The notes beneath the pieces are model-generated. The model was not told where the DNA came from. It was given only the letters and a program-made list of their open reading frames with translations, and made no database searches. Source: Candidatus Delongbacteria bacterium (lineage in GTDB: Bacteria > CAIWAD01). Taken from it: 64,000 nt of DNA. Every line of letters begins with the position of its first letter. Position 1 is the first letter of the stretch. Positions 33,702-40,605 of the stretch are shown here, piece after piece. The stretch is from NCBI GenBank assembly GCA_041675285.1, contig JBAYTZ010000006.1:186001-250000 (forward strand). The letters are read 5' to 3'. The translations under genes were made by a program, and so were the position numbers.

Positions 33702-34004
33702 TCATCTCACTACAACGCTTGCAACAACCGCAATTACACTAATCAAGACAGCAAAAAGTGCGATCTTATTTGCTGTAACAGCTTGACGAGTTGCCATTTC
33801 AGAAATCTCAACACCTCTCTTCGCGATGCTTAGAACTTCAACTTGATTTTGATCATTTATCTCGGCTTCTCTGGTATTCATAAATGCCAAACATTTATTG
33901 TACATTGGACTGTCTATGTCTCCACAATGGAGCGCCAACCGCTCTCTCGCTTCTTTGATCGGAAGCTTTCTGAGTTCCTCTATTCTCTCTTGTATGATGT
34001 GCAT
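33702..34004 (-). CDS. Small membrane protein in a cassette
   Basis: This 100-residue protein begins MHIIQERIEELRKLPIKEAR, has a helical soluble part (NQVEVLSIAKRGVEISEMAT) and one C-terminal membrane helix (KIALFAVLISVIAVVASVVV). GGAG precedes the ATG. Tail-anchored coiled-coil proteins of this size are common in integron cassettes. Function unknown. Confidence 0.68.
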   Translation of the reverse strand: MHIIQERIEELRKLPIKEARERLALHCGDIDSPMYNKCLAFMNTREAEINDQNQVEVLSIAKRGVEISEMATRQAVTANKIALFAVLISVIAVVASVVVR

Positions 34005-34023
34005 TCGTCACTCCGACATTGTT

Positions 34024-34543
34024 TTATTCTTCGTCAAACAATCTACCGGTTTTCGCTTTTGCGTCACCGACGGTCTTCGAAGCCTTCTTGAACGTCTTGT
34101 TCACTTGGTGCAGCGGCGGCATGTCAATCTGCCGACCGTCCATCAGCTCAGCAACCGTCAACACCTGCAGGCGCGGGTGCTTTCCATCACACGGCGACGT
34201 GTAGAACCCGGCCGTGGCCGCCTCTTTATGCGTCGGGCCTGTAGGCTCGTTCACGCAAATCAACACGCCGATCTCCGCACCCACCCGGTCCAGCACGCCG
34301 CGTAAGTCGCGCAGATTTTGCGCCATGGTCCCTGCGCAGCCGGTAGAGCTGGCAGGCTTCCGATTCAAATCGGGCCTTCGTGAAGTCTCGGTAGGGGAGT
34401 TTGATCCGTTCGCGCTTTTGGCCAGAGATTGGCACGCCATCCTCAGACATGCGAGGGAGGTAAACTGTCCAGGAGAGCGGCATTCCATCAAAGAACTCGG
34501 TTCCTAGATGCCATCCCAATTTGGATCGTCTACCAACCGACAT
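34024..34543 (-). pseudogene. Remnant of a DNA methyltransferase-like gene
   Basis: The C-terminal frame (34024 to about 34310) contains GVLICVNEPTGPTHKEAATA, GFYTSPCDGKHPRLQVLTVA and IDMPPLHQVNKTFKKA, the typical end of a widespread family of site-specific DNA methyltransferases. The upstream coding signal (SVGRRSKLGWHLGTEFFDG, VYLPRMSEDGVPISGQ) is in a different frame, and the catalytic domain is missing. GC content is higher than in the flanking genes. I read this as a broken, imported fragment. Confidence 0.6.
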
Positions 34544-34570
34544 AGTGTGTAGTTAATCTAGTCATGGCAC

Positions 34571-34987
34571 TTAACCAGCCGATGTAACCATCAGATTTTT
34601 GGGATCCACAATTGGGAGCATATGAGGAACACTCTTTCCAATCAGTATACCCCTAGCGGTAGAATACGTGATCGAAACCAAAGATATCATCAAATTTGGA
34701 TCCACTACTGGAACATTGGTCTCGTCAAATTTCACCATTTCGTCAAACTCTTCTACCTTGAAGAATGCGTCCATATCCAACTCTGCCAAACAGTGTTGAA
34801 TATTATCAATATTCACTAGAAATCTAGTTCGCATGCCAACTATTATCTGATTCTGGTCCTTATTAACTCCAGCCCTCATCTGATTCTCAACTAAACACTC
34901 CTTTGCTCCTGGCGCCACACTTCTTTCCGCAAACTCATTGATTCTCACGCCAGCAATGCCGAAGGAAATTTGCTTAACTGAATTCAT
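34571..34987 (-). CDS. SecB-like protein, candidate chaperone of a TAC operon
   Basis: This 138-residue protein begins MNSVKQISFGIAGVRINEFA, with a beta-rich middle (IIVGMRTRFLVNIDNIQ) and a conserved-looking end (MISLVSITYSTARGILIGK, MLPIVDPKNL). The end recalls SecB-like proteins that act as chaperones in toxin-antitoxin-chaperone systems. The ATG overlaps the HTH gene stop (ATGA). Family assignment is by pattern and context only, not by a strong motif. Confidence 0.6.
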   Translation of the reverse strand: MNSVKQISFGIAGVRINEFAERSVAPGAKECLVENQMRAGVNKDQNQIIVGMRTRFLVNIDNIQHCLAELDMDAFFKVEEFDEMVKFDETNVPVVDPNLMISLVSITYSTARGILIGKSVPHMLPIVDPKNLMVTSAG

Positions 34988-35463
34988 GCGGCATCTCTAA
35001 AGCCAAGTATCTCAGGTTCAGTTTTTTCCATGCCATAACCAGGTGTCGCTTCCGCGACCTTTGATATATTGCAGCTATTATTAACGTACATATATGTTGT
35101 CATTACATATTGGTCAAGAACGCCCCTATTATCAAATTCTACTCGTTTAATATCACTGAGATTCGTTTTTCTAAAAAGGAGATAATAATCCGGATCCCTT
35201 GAAGGAATTTTTATTTGAATTATGTTTTGTCCTATTGCTGTCTCAATGCGAGCCAACGTTTCGAGCGTGACATTTGAACTCGCTGAAAGAATTCTCGACA
35301 GCTGAGACTGTTTCATACCCAAATCACTCGCAAGGGCCTTTTTACTCATCCCTTTTACTTCGATCCACTCTGAAATAGCTACAGATAGATTAAGCATATG
35401 CTCAACCTTTCTAGCTATATAGGCAGGAGTGCTATTGATGAAGTCTTTAAGGAAGCTGTTCAT
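34984..35463 (-). CDS. XRE-family HTH protein, candidate antitoxin
   Basis: This 159-residue protein starts at MNSFLKDFINSTPAYIARKV. The helix-turn-helix is at about residues 38-80 (SKKALASDLGMKQSQLSRIL, SSNVTLETLARIETAIGQNI). A C-terminal extension of about 70 residues could bind a chaperone, as in TAC antitoxins. Its ATG lies inside the upstream gene (17-base overlap) and its stop overlaps the next start. This tight coupling is usual for toxin-antitoxin operons, which such an antitoxin would autoregulate. Confidence 0.75.
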   Translation of the reverse strand: MNSFLKDFINSTPAYIARKVEHMLNLSVAISEWIEVKGMSKKALASDLGMKQSQLSRILSASSNVTLETLARIETAIGQNIIQIKIPSRDPDYYLLFRKTNLSDIKRVEFDNRGVLDQYVMTTYMYVNNSCNISKVAEATPGYGMEKTEPEILGFRDAA

Positions 35464-35959
35464 GTTCAATCTCAAATTGTAGGTTCCCTTGCACCTGTAT
35501 GCGGCCATCGACTCCAATTCTGAATTGTTTCATTCGCTTTAATCGCGCAAATTCAGAATTGAGTTTCTGAAGAGCTTCAGCGTGCCAGTTTAGCGTTGGA
35601 TCCTCTTGATAAGTTCTGATGCCGACTTTCAAGCCTCCACCGCCAACGACTATGCAGTTATCGGTCAGTTTTAGCAAGAAGAGCCGAACTCTACAGCCCC
35701 ACTTGAGATTCTCAGGCAAAGCACAAAGATGATCCCCAGGGCTTCCCTCGTATCGGTACAAACGATCTGGAAATCCATCCTTGGCAGTCTGGATGATTTT
35801 CTGAACAATTTCCTGGAGTTGCTTCGTTGCAATTGCATCACCCTCAACCGCCATGATCGCGCGGCTCAGAAATGGTCCCCCAAGGGCCTCACACTCAAGC
35901 GCATACGCCACATTCCCGGCGGCAGCGGCCAACTCGCTCTGCGTCAAAATGTGCTTCAC
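35447..35959 (-). CDS. First gene of the HTH/SecB-like operon, candidate toxin
   Basis: The GTG start reads V-K-H-I-L-T-Q-S-E-L in this 170-residue protein. The C-terminal half (CRVRLFLLKLTDNCIVVGGG, GLKVGIRTYQEDPTLNWHAE) is beta-rich and resembles small toxin-like proteins found beside HTH genes, but I see no decisive RelE/HigB residues. It heads a three-gene overlapping unit: this gene, the HTH gene, the SecB-like gene. The toxin role is inferred from the arrangement. Confidence 0.6.
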   Translation of the reverse strand: MKHILTQSELAAAAGNVAYALECEALGGPFLSRAIMAVEGDAIATKQLQEIVQKIIQTAKDGFPDRLYRYEGSPGDHLCALPENLKWGCRVRLFLLKLTDNCIVVGGGGLKVGIRTYQEDPTLNWHAEALQKLNSEFARLKRMKQFRIGVDGRIQVQGNLQFEIEHEQLP

Positions 35960-36054
35960 TTATAAGTTAACTCCTCTGATGATTGCCGCAAGAGATTCTT
36001 AGCAAAATTGTCCGGACACAAACTCTGGCATCCTGTTCATCTTCAACTTCTTAG

Positions 36055-36291
36055 CTATTTCTTATCCTTCGGCGGACATGGGTCGTTCCCATGACTGTCG
36101 GACTTCTCGATGGTGCCGTCCTTCCGACGGATCACCAGCTCAGTGCCCTGGTTCTTGCTAATCTCTCGACCCTTCTCCACGGCGTCCTTCTTCGTGTCGG
36201 TGTGGACGCTTGCCCGGTCGCTACCGGCCCTCTTCACATCTCAACCGCCGCCGGGGTTGGTCGCCACGTGATGCTGTTTGCTCTTCGTCAA
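36055..36291 (-). pseudogene. DUF2188-like gene with a TGA in place of Trp
   Basis: From TTG 36291 the frame reads LTKSKQHHVATNPGGG, then TGA (36243-36241), then DVKRAGSDRASVHTDT, ELVIRRKDGTIEKSDS and GNDPCPPKDKK. DUF2188 proteins normally have Trp where the TGA falls (GGGW-x-V-K). So either the gene is disrupted by a nonsense change or a shorter product starts at GTG 36237. DUF2188 genes are frequent cassette cargo. Confidence 0.65.
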
Positions 36292-36474
36292 TTGGCACCT
36301 CGTTTAGAATTGGGATCCACCAGCTTCGGAGTTCGTTGCATCCTTGCCGCCAACAATATGACAGCGAGATGCCCGTTACTCAACCGCAGCGTTATGCTGC
36401 TTGGACGTGGTCACACTTCCCAAAAGCTAAGGAACGAGGCTGCTGAGAACTCGAGGTTGGCCTCGATTTGGGCT

Positions 36475-36527
36475 CTGTCCACAGGGTTGTGCAGGCCTTG
36501 TCCACAGGCGCTCACGAGTTGTCCACT
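36475..36527 (+). promoter_or_regulatory. Three tandem DnaA-box-like 9-mers
   Basis: CTGTCCACA (36475-36483), TTGTCCACA (36498-36506) and TTGTCCACT (36519-36527) lie in the same orientation, spaced 23 and 21 bases, about two helical turns. TTGTCCACA is a known DnaA-box variant of GC-rich bacteria. The surrounding 36292-36612 has no gene. Chance or another repeat cannot be excluded. Confidence 0.4.
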
Positions 36528-36612
36528 GCGACACAAACTGGAAGCGCCCCACCACAAACAATTGCAATGGGGCACTCTTGCTCTACTTGGAAGCAAACCG
36601 ATGGTCAACCCA

Positions 36613-37836
36613 TCATGTCGTCAGCCCTACTTCCCCTTCTTCACAACGGGCTTCGCGGCGGGTTTGGCCTTGGGGGCCGCCACCTTCTTCACAGCGGGCT
36701 TCGCGGCGGGTTTGGCCTTGGGGGCCGCCATCTTCTTCACAGCGGGCTTCGCGGCGGGTTTGGCCTTGGGGGCCGCCATTTTCTTCACAGTGGGCTTCGC
36801 GGCGGGCTTGGCCTTGGGGGCCGCCATTTTCTTCACAGCGGGCTTCGCGGCGGGCTTGGCCTTGGGGGCCGCCACCTTCTTCACAGCGGGCTTCGCAGCG
36901 GGCTTGGCCTTGGGGGCCGCCACCTTTTTCGCTGCAGGCTTCGCAGCGGGCTTGGCCTTGGGCCGCTTTGGGGACTGTCCTCCCCCCCCCACGTGATTGA
37001 TTGTGCTCACTTTGGGCTCCAGTTTTATAGAAAAGAAAGTCGGACTTGTCAATCCACACCCACGCGCTTCTTTTATAGCTATTCTCTGACACTATTCGAT
37101 CTGCACCTTTTAAGCTATTTGCGCCTGTTTTCGAATCTTGATAATTTTCTGGCTTATTCCATATGGGAATTCCTGAAAATGTCAAATACATCAATAGCGT
37201 CATTAACGCCGCCAGCGCATAATTCTGTGATCTTTTCAATTGTAAATACTTAACCTCGTTTACGTTTTTCCAATTATAACCCACCAGCCATGTTTGGATG
37301 ATTGTCTCTTTCAGATAACAAATGTATTGGTCGGCTTCAGTAAATTTTTTGAATCCGCATTCATTGGTAATTGCAGTTACGCTCTGAAATATCTCTTTGT
37401 CAACATAATCTCCATGATTTCTCCCGTATTGAGTCACTGTACAAAGCGCGAGAGTTAATATAAACATGAGGATTATTATCAATCTTATAATCAACATTAT
37501 AATGCCACCATCACCGGAAACTCCACTGCCAAAAACGGCAGCCGCGCTAACAATCCCAATTATTCTGAAAATTGATTGAGCCTTAGTGTCTATTGTTTTG
37601 CTTCTATCATATTCGTGCTGCACAATATTCTTAAACGTATCTAGCAATTGAAGTAAAATTCTATCATCTCGAGTATTATTTAAGTTTTCTATCGCCACAT
37701 CATTTATAAAAGCTGTCTCTACATCAGTCAAGCCTCTTGGTGCATCAATTTCTACGTCCTTAAATTTTAACCAATCCGTCACGCTTCTATAAATGCGCGT
37801 CTTAAAAACCCACTTTAGGTGCAACTTCATAATCAT
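36613..37836 (-). CDS. Multi-pass membrane protein in a cassette, frame runs into the repeat
   Basis: The first about 270 residues look genuine: start MIMKLHLKWVFKTRIYRSVT after AGAGGAGGAGC, soluble N-terminus, hydrophobic segments near residues 88-105 (IFRIIGIVSAAAVFGSG), 112-137 (IIMLIIRLIIILMFILTLAL) and 205-230 (YALAALMTLLMYLTFSGIPI). SLATT-like membrane effectors of defence systems have a similar layout. Beyond residue 270 the frame passes through the GC-rich repeat in an unlikely phase (GGGPQGQARREARCEE units). The native end may differ. Confidence 0.6.
   Translation of the reverse strand: MIMKLHLKWVFKTRIYRSVTDWLKFKDVEIDAPRGLTDVETAFINDVAIENLNNTRDDRILLQLLDTFKNIVQHEYDRSKTIDTKAQSIFRIIGIVSAAAVFGSGVSGDGGIIMLIIRLIIILMFILTLALCTVTQYGRNHGDYVDKEIFQSVTAITNECGFKKFTEADQYICYLKETIIQTWLVGYNWKNVNEVKYLQLKRSQNYALAALMTLLMYLTFSGIPIWNKPENYQDSKTGANSLKGADRIVSENSYKRSAWVWIDKSDFLFYKTGAQSEHNQSRGGGRTVPKAAQGQARCEACSEKGGGPQGQARCEARCEEGGGPQGQARREARCEENGGPQGQARREAHCEENGGPQGQTRREARCEEDGGPQGQTRREARCEEGGGPQGQTRREARCEEGEVGLTT
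36627..37010 (-). CDS. Histone H1-like Lys/Ala/Pro-repeat protein
   Basis: GTG at 37010 begins V-S-T-I-N-H-V. After a glycine run the sequence is QSPKRPKAKPAAKPAAKKVA and then about six near-identical 20-residue units (AAPKAKPAAKPAVKK type), ending KPVVKKGK. This is the composition of bacterial H1-like DNA-binding tails (AlgP/HU-tail type). It overlaps the membrane protein frame in another phase. It may be a separate basic protein, or the true C-terminus of the membrane protein if the G9 tract is one base off. GC-rich, unlike flanking cassettes. Confidence 0.55.
   Translation of the reverse strand: MSTINHVGGGGQSPKRPKAKPAAKPAAKKVAAPKAKPAAKPAVKKVAAPKAKPAAKPAVKKMAAPKAKPAAKPTVKKMAAPKAKPAAKPAVKKMAAPKAKPAAKPAVKKVAAPKAKPAAKPVVKKGK
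36640..36960 (-). repeat. 60 bp tandem repeat (about 5-6 units)
   Basis: Units of 60 bases share AGCGGGCTTCGCGGCGGG and GGCCTTGGGGGCCGCCA on the plus strand. They are open in several frames, so they create artificial reading frames. Near-identical units suggest recent expansion and copy-number variation. Confidence 0.85.
36982..36990. repeat. Homopolymer run of nine C (G on the coding strand)
   Basis: The run lies where the membrane-protein frame meets the Lys/Ala repeat frame. A one-base change in its length would join the two frames. It is a candidate slippage (phase-variation) site or a sequencing error. Confidence 0.7.
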
Positions 37837-37924
37837 GCTCCTCCTCTATGCTGGCCATTTGCACTTAGCAGTAATCAGCAGTAGTTCCACTAGAAGGCCA
37901 GTTAATATTGACTTGCAGCATACA

Positions 37925-38248
37925 TTATCTGACTGCCCCTTCCGCCCAGATCTTCTTCTGCTCCGCGACGGGTTCGTCCTCTACTGGATCGGGGATCCCA
38001 TGTACCTGCCGCAGGATCGCCTCCATGCGCTCCGCAGCTGCTCGCGTCTGGGAAGCCTGGGACTTCACTTCGCCCAGCCGTTCAAGCAAGGCGTCATGTT
38101 GGAAGGAGGCCTGCTCAATACGGCCGAAGATCGCGGCCAGGCACCCCAGGCAGATCAACCCGACGCCCATGGTGGCCTGCGAGAGAGAGACCGCCCCGGC
38201 CAAGGCCAGCAGCCCCGCTATGAGCCCGAACAACCTGTGTGCTTTCAC
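37925..38248 (-). CDS. Small two-helix membrane protein, holin-like
   Basis: This 107-residue protein begins MKAHRLFGLIAGLLALAGAV, has a second hydrophobic stretch (MGVGLICLGCLAAIFGRI), then a coiled coil (LLERLGEVKSQASQTRAAAE) and an acidic tail. It is coupled by 4-base overlap to the HNH gene and has phage-like GC content, unlike the cassettes on either side. Holin or accessory membrane protein; not resolved. Confidence 0.62.
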   Translation of the reverse strand: MKAHRLFGLIAGLLALAGAVSLSQATMGVGLICLGCLAAIFGRIEQASFQHDALLERLGEVKSQASQTRAAAERMEAILRQVHGIPDPVEDEPVAEQKKIWAEGAVR

Positions 38249-38559
38249 TCTGCCCCCCGCATTTCAGCGCGCCACACCTCGTAGCCGGCCATCTCAGCGG
38301 CCCTGCGCTTGTCCACATAGGCCTTGCGGGTCTCGAAGGTCACGAGCTCCTTGCTGCGCGAGAGCATGCTATTGCAGGCCGGACAGCTGCAGACCAGGTT
38401 GTCTTGGTCGTCCGGGCCATTAGCGGATCGGGCTTGGACATGATCAACGGTGGCAGACCAGTAGGCAGAGAAGCTGGCGAGCAGATCTACGCCGCAGTAC
38501 CGGCAGATCCCCCGGTCGCGATCGAAGACGAAGCGCCAGAGTTTATGGTCAACAGTCAC
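38245..38559 (-). CDS. HNH endonuclease
   Basis: The GTG start at 38559 (VTVDHKLWRFVFDRDRG) has AGGAGG 7 nt upstream. The 104-residue protein has the HNH layout: C-x2-C (CRYCG), TVDHVQARS with the catalytic His, NLVCSCPACNS with the second Cys pair. Phage HNH proteins near terminase genes assist packaging; it lies between the candidate small and the large terminase genes, though cassettes now surround it. Confidence 0.85.
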   Translation of the reverse strand: MTVDHKLWRFVFDRDRGICRYCGVDLLASFSAYWSATVDHVQARSANGPDDQDNLVCSCPACNSMLSRSKELVTFETRKAYVDKRRAAEMAGYEVWRAEMRGAE

Positions 38560-38715
38560 GGCAGTTCCTCCTATCCTATCAGTCGGTCCCTGACTCTGCA
38601 GAGGGCGCACCTATATGAATCCCGGAGTTGTCGCCGTGCGTTTCACAGTGTGCGGCTCACTCATTGGGCAACAGCATTACAGCTGGAGCAGGAACTTCAA
38701 AGCGAGAATCTCTAG

Positions 38716-38847
38716 TGCAGGATTCGTCCCGCACCTGTCTACGAAAACAAGTCGGGATCCGTCCAACGCCTTCACGTCAAAAACCGAAAACTATTCGGAA
38801 GAGATCTCTGCGCCCCCTTGACTCTGGAGACCTCATATGTGTTAGGC
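38716..38847. repeat. 132 bp repeat, right copy
   Basis: Near-identical partner of 31051-31183, in direct orientation, including the attC-like site. Homologous recombination between the two would delete the 7.7 kb between them. Confidence 0.85.
38761..38847 (-). mobile_element. attC-like site overlapping the Abi_C stop codon
   Basis: On the minus strand GCCTAAC (38847-38841) contains the TAA stop of the Abi_C gene, and the other end is GTTGGAC (38767-38761), a perfect RYYYAAC/GTTRRRY pair enclosing 87 bases. Stop codons inside R'' are common in integron cassettes. Confidence 0.62.
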
Positions 38848-39585
38848 CCGGACTTCACGAGATGCCTCCCAAGTCGCGATCAAGAAGCCAGCCATCGCCC
38901 CAGCAAGGTTCACCGCAAGTTCTGCGTGCCGAGCCGTGGGCTTGACCGGTGCGCGGCCCTTGCCGTGCGCATCTGACAACCTGTTTCTAACAGCTCCTAG
39001 ACCTTCCACTACGGCTGTGCAGCCACCAAGAATTTGCTTGAAGACAGGCTCGGTGTGCTGACTTGGCGCAAGCTTCAGCTTTTCGGCCGTCAATCGGTAC
39101 AGCTTCGGTAGGTCAGCACCATCTTCAGCACCAGAGCCGAGATCCTCTAGAATATGTTTGCAGACGGTCTCAAGAAGAGTCCTTGCCGCAGTGATCGCCC
39201 CCTCCGGATCAGCCGTTCGACGGTCAAGCGCCTTTGACCATGCAGCGTTTACATGTGTGGCATCAAACTTCTCTAAGACTGCACTAACATTATCATCTGA
39301 AGGATTGAGAGCGTTACTTTCTAACAACTGCATGAGGGGCTGAAATTCGTCGTAGATATACTGCCTGCGCTCTGCGTAGTGTTTGTATCGATACTTGATA
39401 AACTGCCAGAATTGGTCAAGTGATCGATTAGTTCTCACAAACTGTGGGAGTGTTTTCTCGTACGTCGGACCAGTAAGGAAGACCTGACGGAGCTGCCTGT
39501 ACTGCGCATCGCTCTCAGACCCACCTGTGGCGTGTGAGATGAGCAGGTTTTGTAGTGTCTCAGCTTGTTCGAGCAATTGGTTCAT
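38842..39585 (-). CDS. Abortive-infection C-terminal (Abi_C) protein
   Basis: This 247-residue protein begins MNQLLEQAETLQNLLISHAT. The C-terminal 100 residues match the Abi_C pattern: GAITAARTLLETVCKHILED, LPKLYRLTAEKLKLAPSQHT, LGGCTAVVEGLGAVRNRLSD, AHGKGRAPVKPTARHAELAV. Proteins with this domain are linked to abortive infection and RNA-binding defence. It forms a complete cassette with its attC-like site. Confidence 0.85.
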   Translation of the reverse strand: MNQLLEQAETLQNLLISHATGGSESDAQYRQLRQVFLTGPTYEKTLPQFVRTNRSLDQFWQFIKYRYKHYAERRQYIYDEFQPLMQLLESNALNPSDDNVSAVLEKFDATHVNAAWSKALDRRTADPEGAITAARTLLETVCKHILEDLGSGAEDGADLPKLYRLTAEKLKLAPSQHTEPVFKQILGGCTAVVEGLGAVRNRLSDAHGKGRAPVKPTARHAELAVNLAGAMAGFLIATWEASREVRA

Positions 39586-39601
39586 TGTTGTCTTCGACTG
39601 G

Positions 39602-39661
39602 GCCTAACGCTTATATTAAACCAACTTGCGAAGCGGGTTTGGCCTGAATGAATTATTAGGC
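39602..39661 (-). mobile_element. attC site of aadA type
   Basis: The 60 bases run from GCCTAAT (39661-39655), overlapping the stop of the beta-flower gene, to GTTAGGC (39608-39602). The internal AATTCATTCAGGCC, CCCGCTTCGC and TAAGCG blocks correspond block by block to the attC of mobile-integron aadA cassettes as I remember it. L-box pairing AAACC/GGTTT is present. This is the best attC in the window. Confidence 0.87.
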
Positions 39662-39964
39662 TTCAAGCTGGTTAAGGCTAGGAAAGTCTTCATAGCCGAC
39701 ATACATGACGTTGCCAACATACGGAACGAATGGAACCCAGCCGATCCGAGACATGTGCGGCGTGAAAGAGCCACGGTTTAGATGCTTCTTGGATTGGTTG
39801 GTGATAAGGTGTCTCTGGGAAAGAATCTCTCCAAGATAACGACCATCACGCCCATAGACCTCATCTCCGTAGAAGCGTCCGATGTGTTTGCCGTTATGCG
39901 ACCATAAATCGTTCCCTTCCCGGCGGCCGATGTACTCGCCGCCCCATGTCCACAAATCAGTCAT
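39656..39964 (-). CDS. 4-fold beta-flower-type protein in a cassette
   Basis: This 102-residue protein is made of short repeats: LWTWGGEYIGRREGNDLWSH, GKHIGRFYGDEVYGRDGRYL, GEILSQRHL, then a basic linker. This matches the 4-fold beta-flower domain, frequent in integron cassettes, of unknown role. AAGGAG before the ATG lies just after the end of the neighbouring attC half (GTTAGGC). Confidence 0.8.
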   Translation of the reverse strand: MTDLWTWGGEYIGRREGNDLWSHNGKHIGRFYGDEVYGRDGRYLGEILSQRHLITNQSKKHLNRGSFTPHMSRIGWVPFVPYVGNVMYVGYEDFPSLNQLEA

Positions 39965-39980
39965 GAACTTGCTCCTTTAG

Positions 39981-40346
39981 GCCTAACTGAGGCTTCAGCC
40001 GCATGCACTTGGCGCGGCGCTTGCATTGCACAACAAAAAGCTTCTATCGCTCGCGTACGGCTTGCGGTGTGATAGCGATGCCGAGGGAATGGGAGTTGCG
40101 ACGAGCGAATGTCCATGTTGATGAATCCAGAACGCAGTGTGGGGGAGACTACTGGACAAGAGAAGGAACCTACTCAGAAAAAGCAACCAGAGATTCGATG
40201 ATTTGCAGGGTACTCGGACAGGTCGAATCTACCGAATGCCAGTCCTTGCGCAGGGGGATTCCATGCTACTGGTGGACGAAACCAGAGTTGGTAGCGAAGG
40301 GGAGTCCCCCGCGCTACCAATCTCTGTGTTGACACTCAGGTTGGGC
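39981..40346 (-). mobile_element. Degenerate cassette junction with attC half-sites
   Basis: GCCCAAC (40346-40340) follows the stop of the next gene by 11 bases, and GTTAGGC (39987-39981) precedes the beta-flower gene. The span of 366 bases is too long for one attC. The left half carries GCAAGCGCCGCGCCA (complement of 40010-40024), shared with the 32 kb attC. I read this as a decayed attC plus gene-less cassette material. Confidence 0.4.
40151..40187. repeat. 37 bp repeat, copy 1
   Basis: ACTGGACAAGAGAAGGAACC and following bases through AAAAAGCAAC recur at 40956-40992 with two mismatches. Both copies lie 145-190 bases from a copy of the 15-mer TGGCGCGGCGCTTGC. Confidence 0.8.
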
Positions 40347-40356
40347 TAATCCTTTG

Positions 40357-40605
40357 TCAGATAGTGCAGGCTGCGTCGCCCGCTGCTATGATCTCATCAA
40401 TCTTCTTGTCCACGCTCTCCGGGGTGAAGAACTTGGCGGCAGTAAGCGCAAACCTCAACAAGGGCCAATTCTTGCAGTATTCTTTTGGAAGCTTCTTCGT
40501 TCCATCCTCGGTTTCAATCTGGTCGAAGATCTTGTTAATGCGGTCAACGGCCAGGCCACTTTTTAGAGATTCGAGTTCGGTTTGGGTCAGATTGTGAAAA
40601 GCCAT
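40357..40605 (-). CDS. Small unknown cassette protein
   Basis: This 82-residue helical protein starts at MAFHNLTQTELESLKSGLAV with GAGGGGAC upstream. It contains INKIFDQIETEDGTKKLPKE and FFTPESVDKKIDEIIAAGD. It is followed by GCCCAAC, the start of a cassette junction. I recognise no family. Confidence 0.65.
   Translation of the reverse strand: MAFHNLTQTELESLKSGLAVDRINKIFDQIETEDGTKKLPKEYCKNWPLLRFALTAAKFFTPESVDKKIDEIIAAGDAACTI

Noticed and set aside
33196..33786. Plus-strand 196-codon frame in the cassette array
   Set aside because: No domain, no ribosome site, opposite to all neighbouring cassettes.
36091..36996. Plus-strand frame with repeating FFTAGFAAGLALGAA units
   Set aside because: It reads the 60 bp repeat backwards and has no ribosome site.
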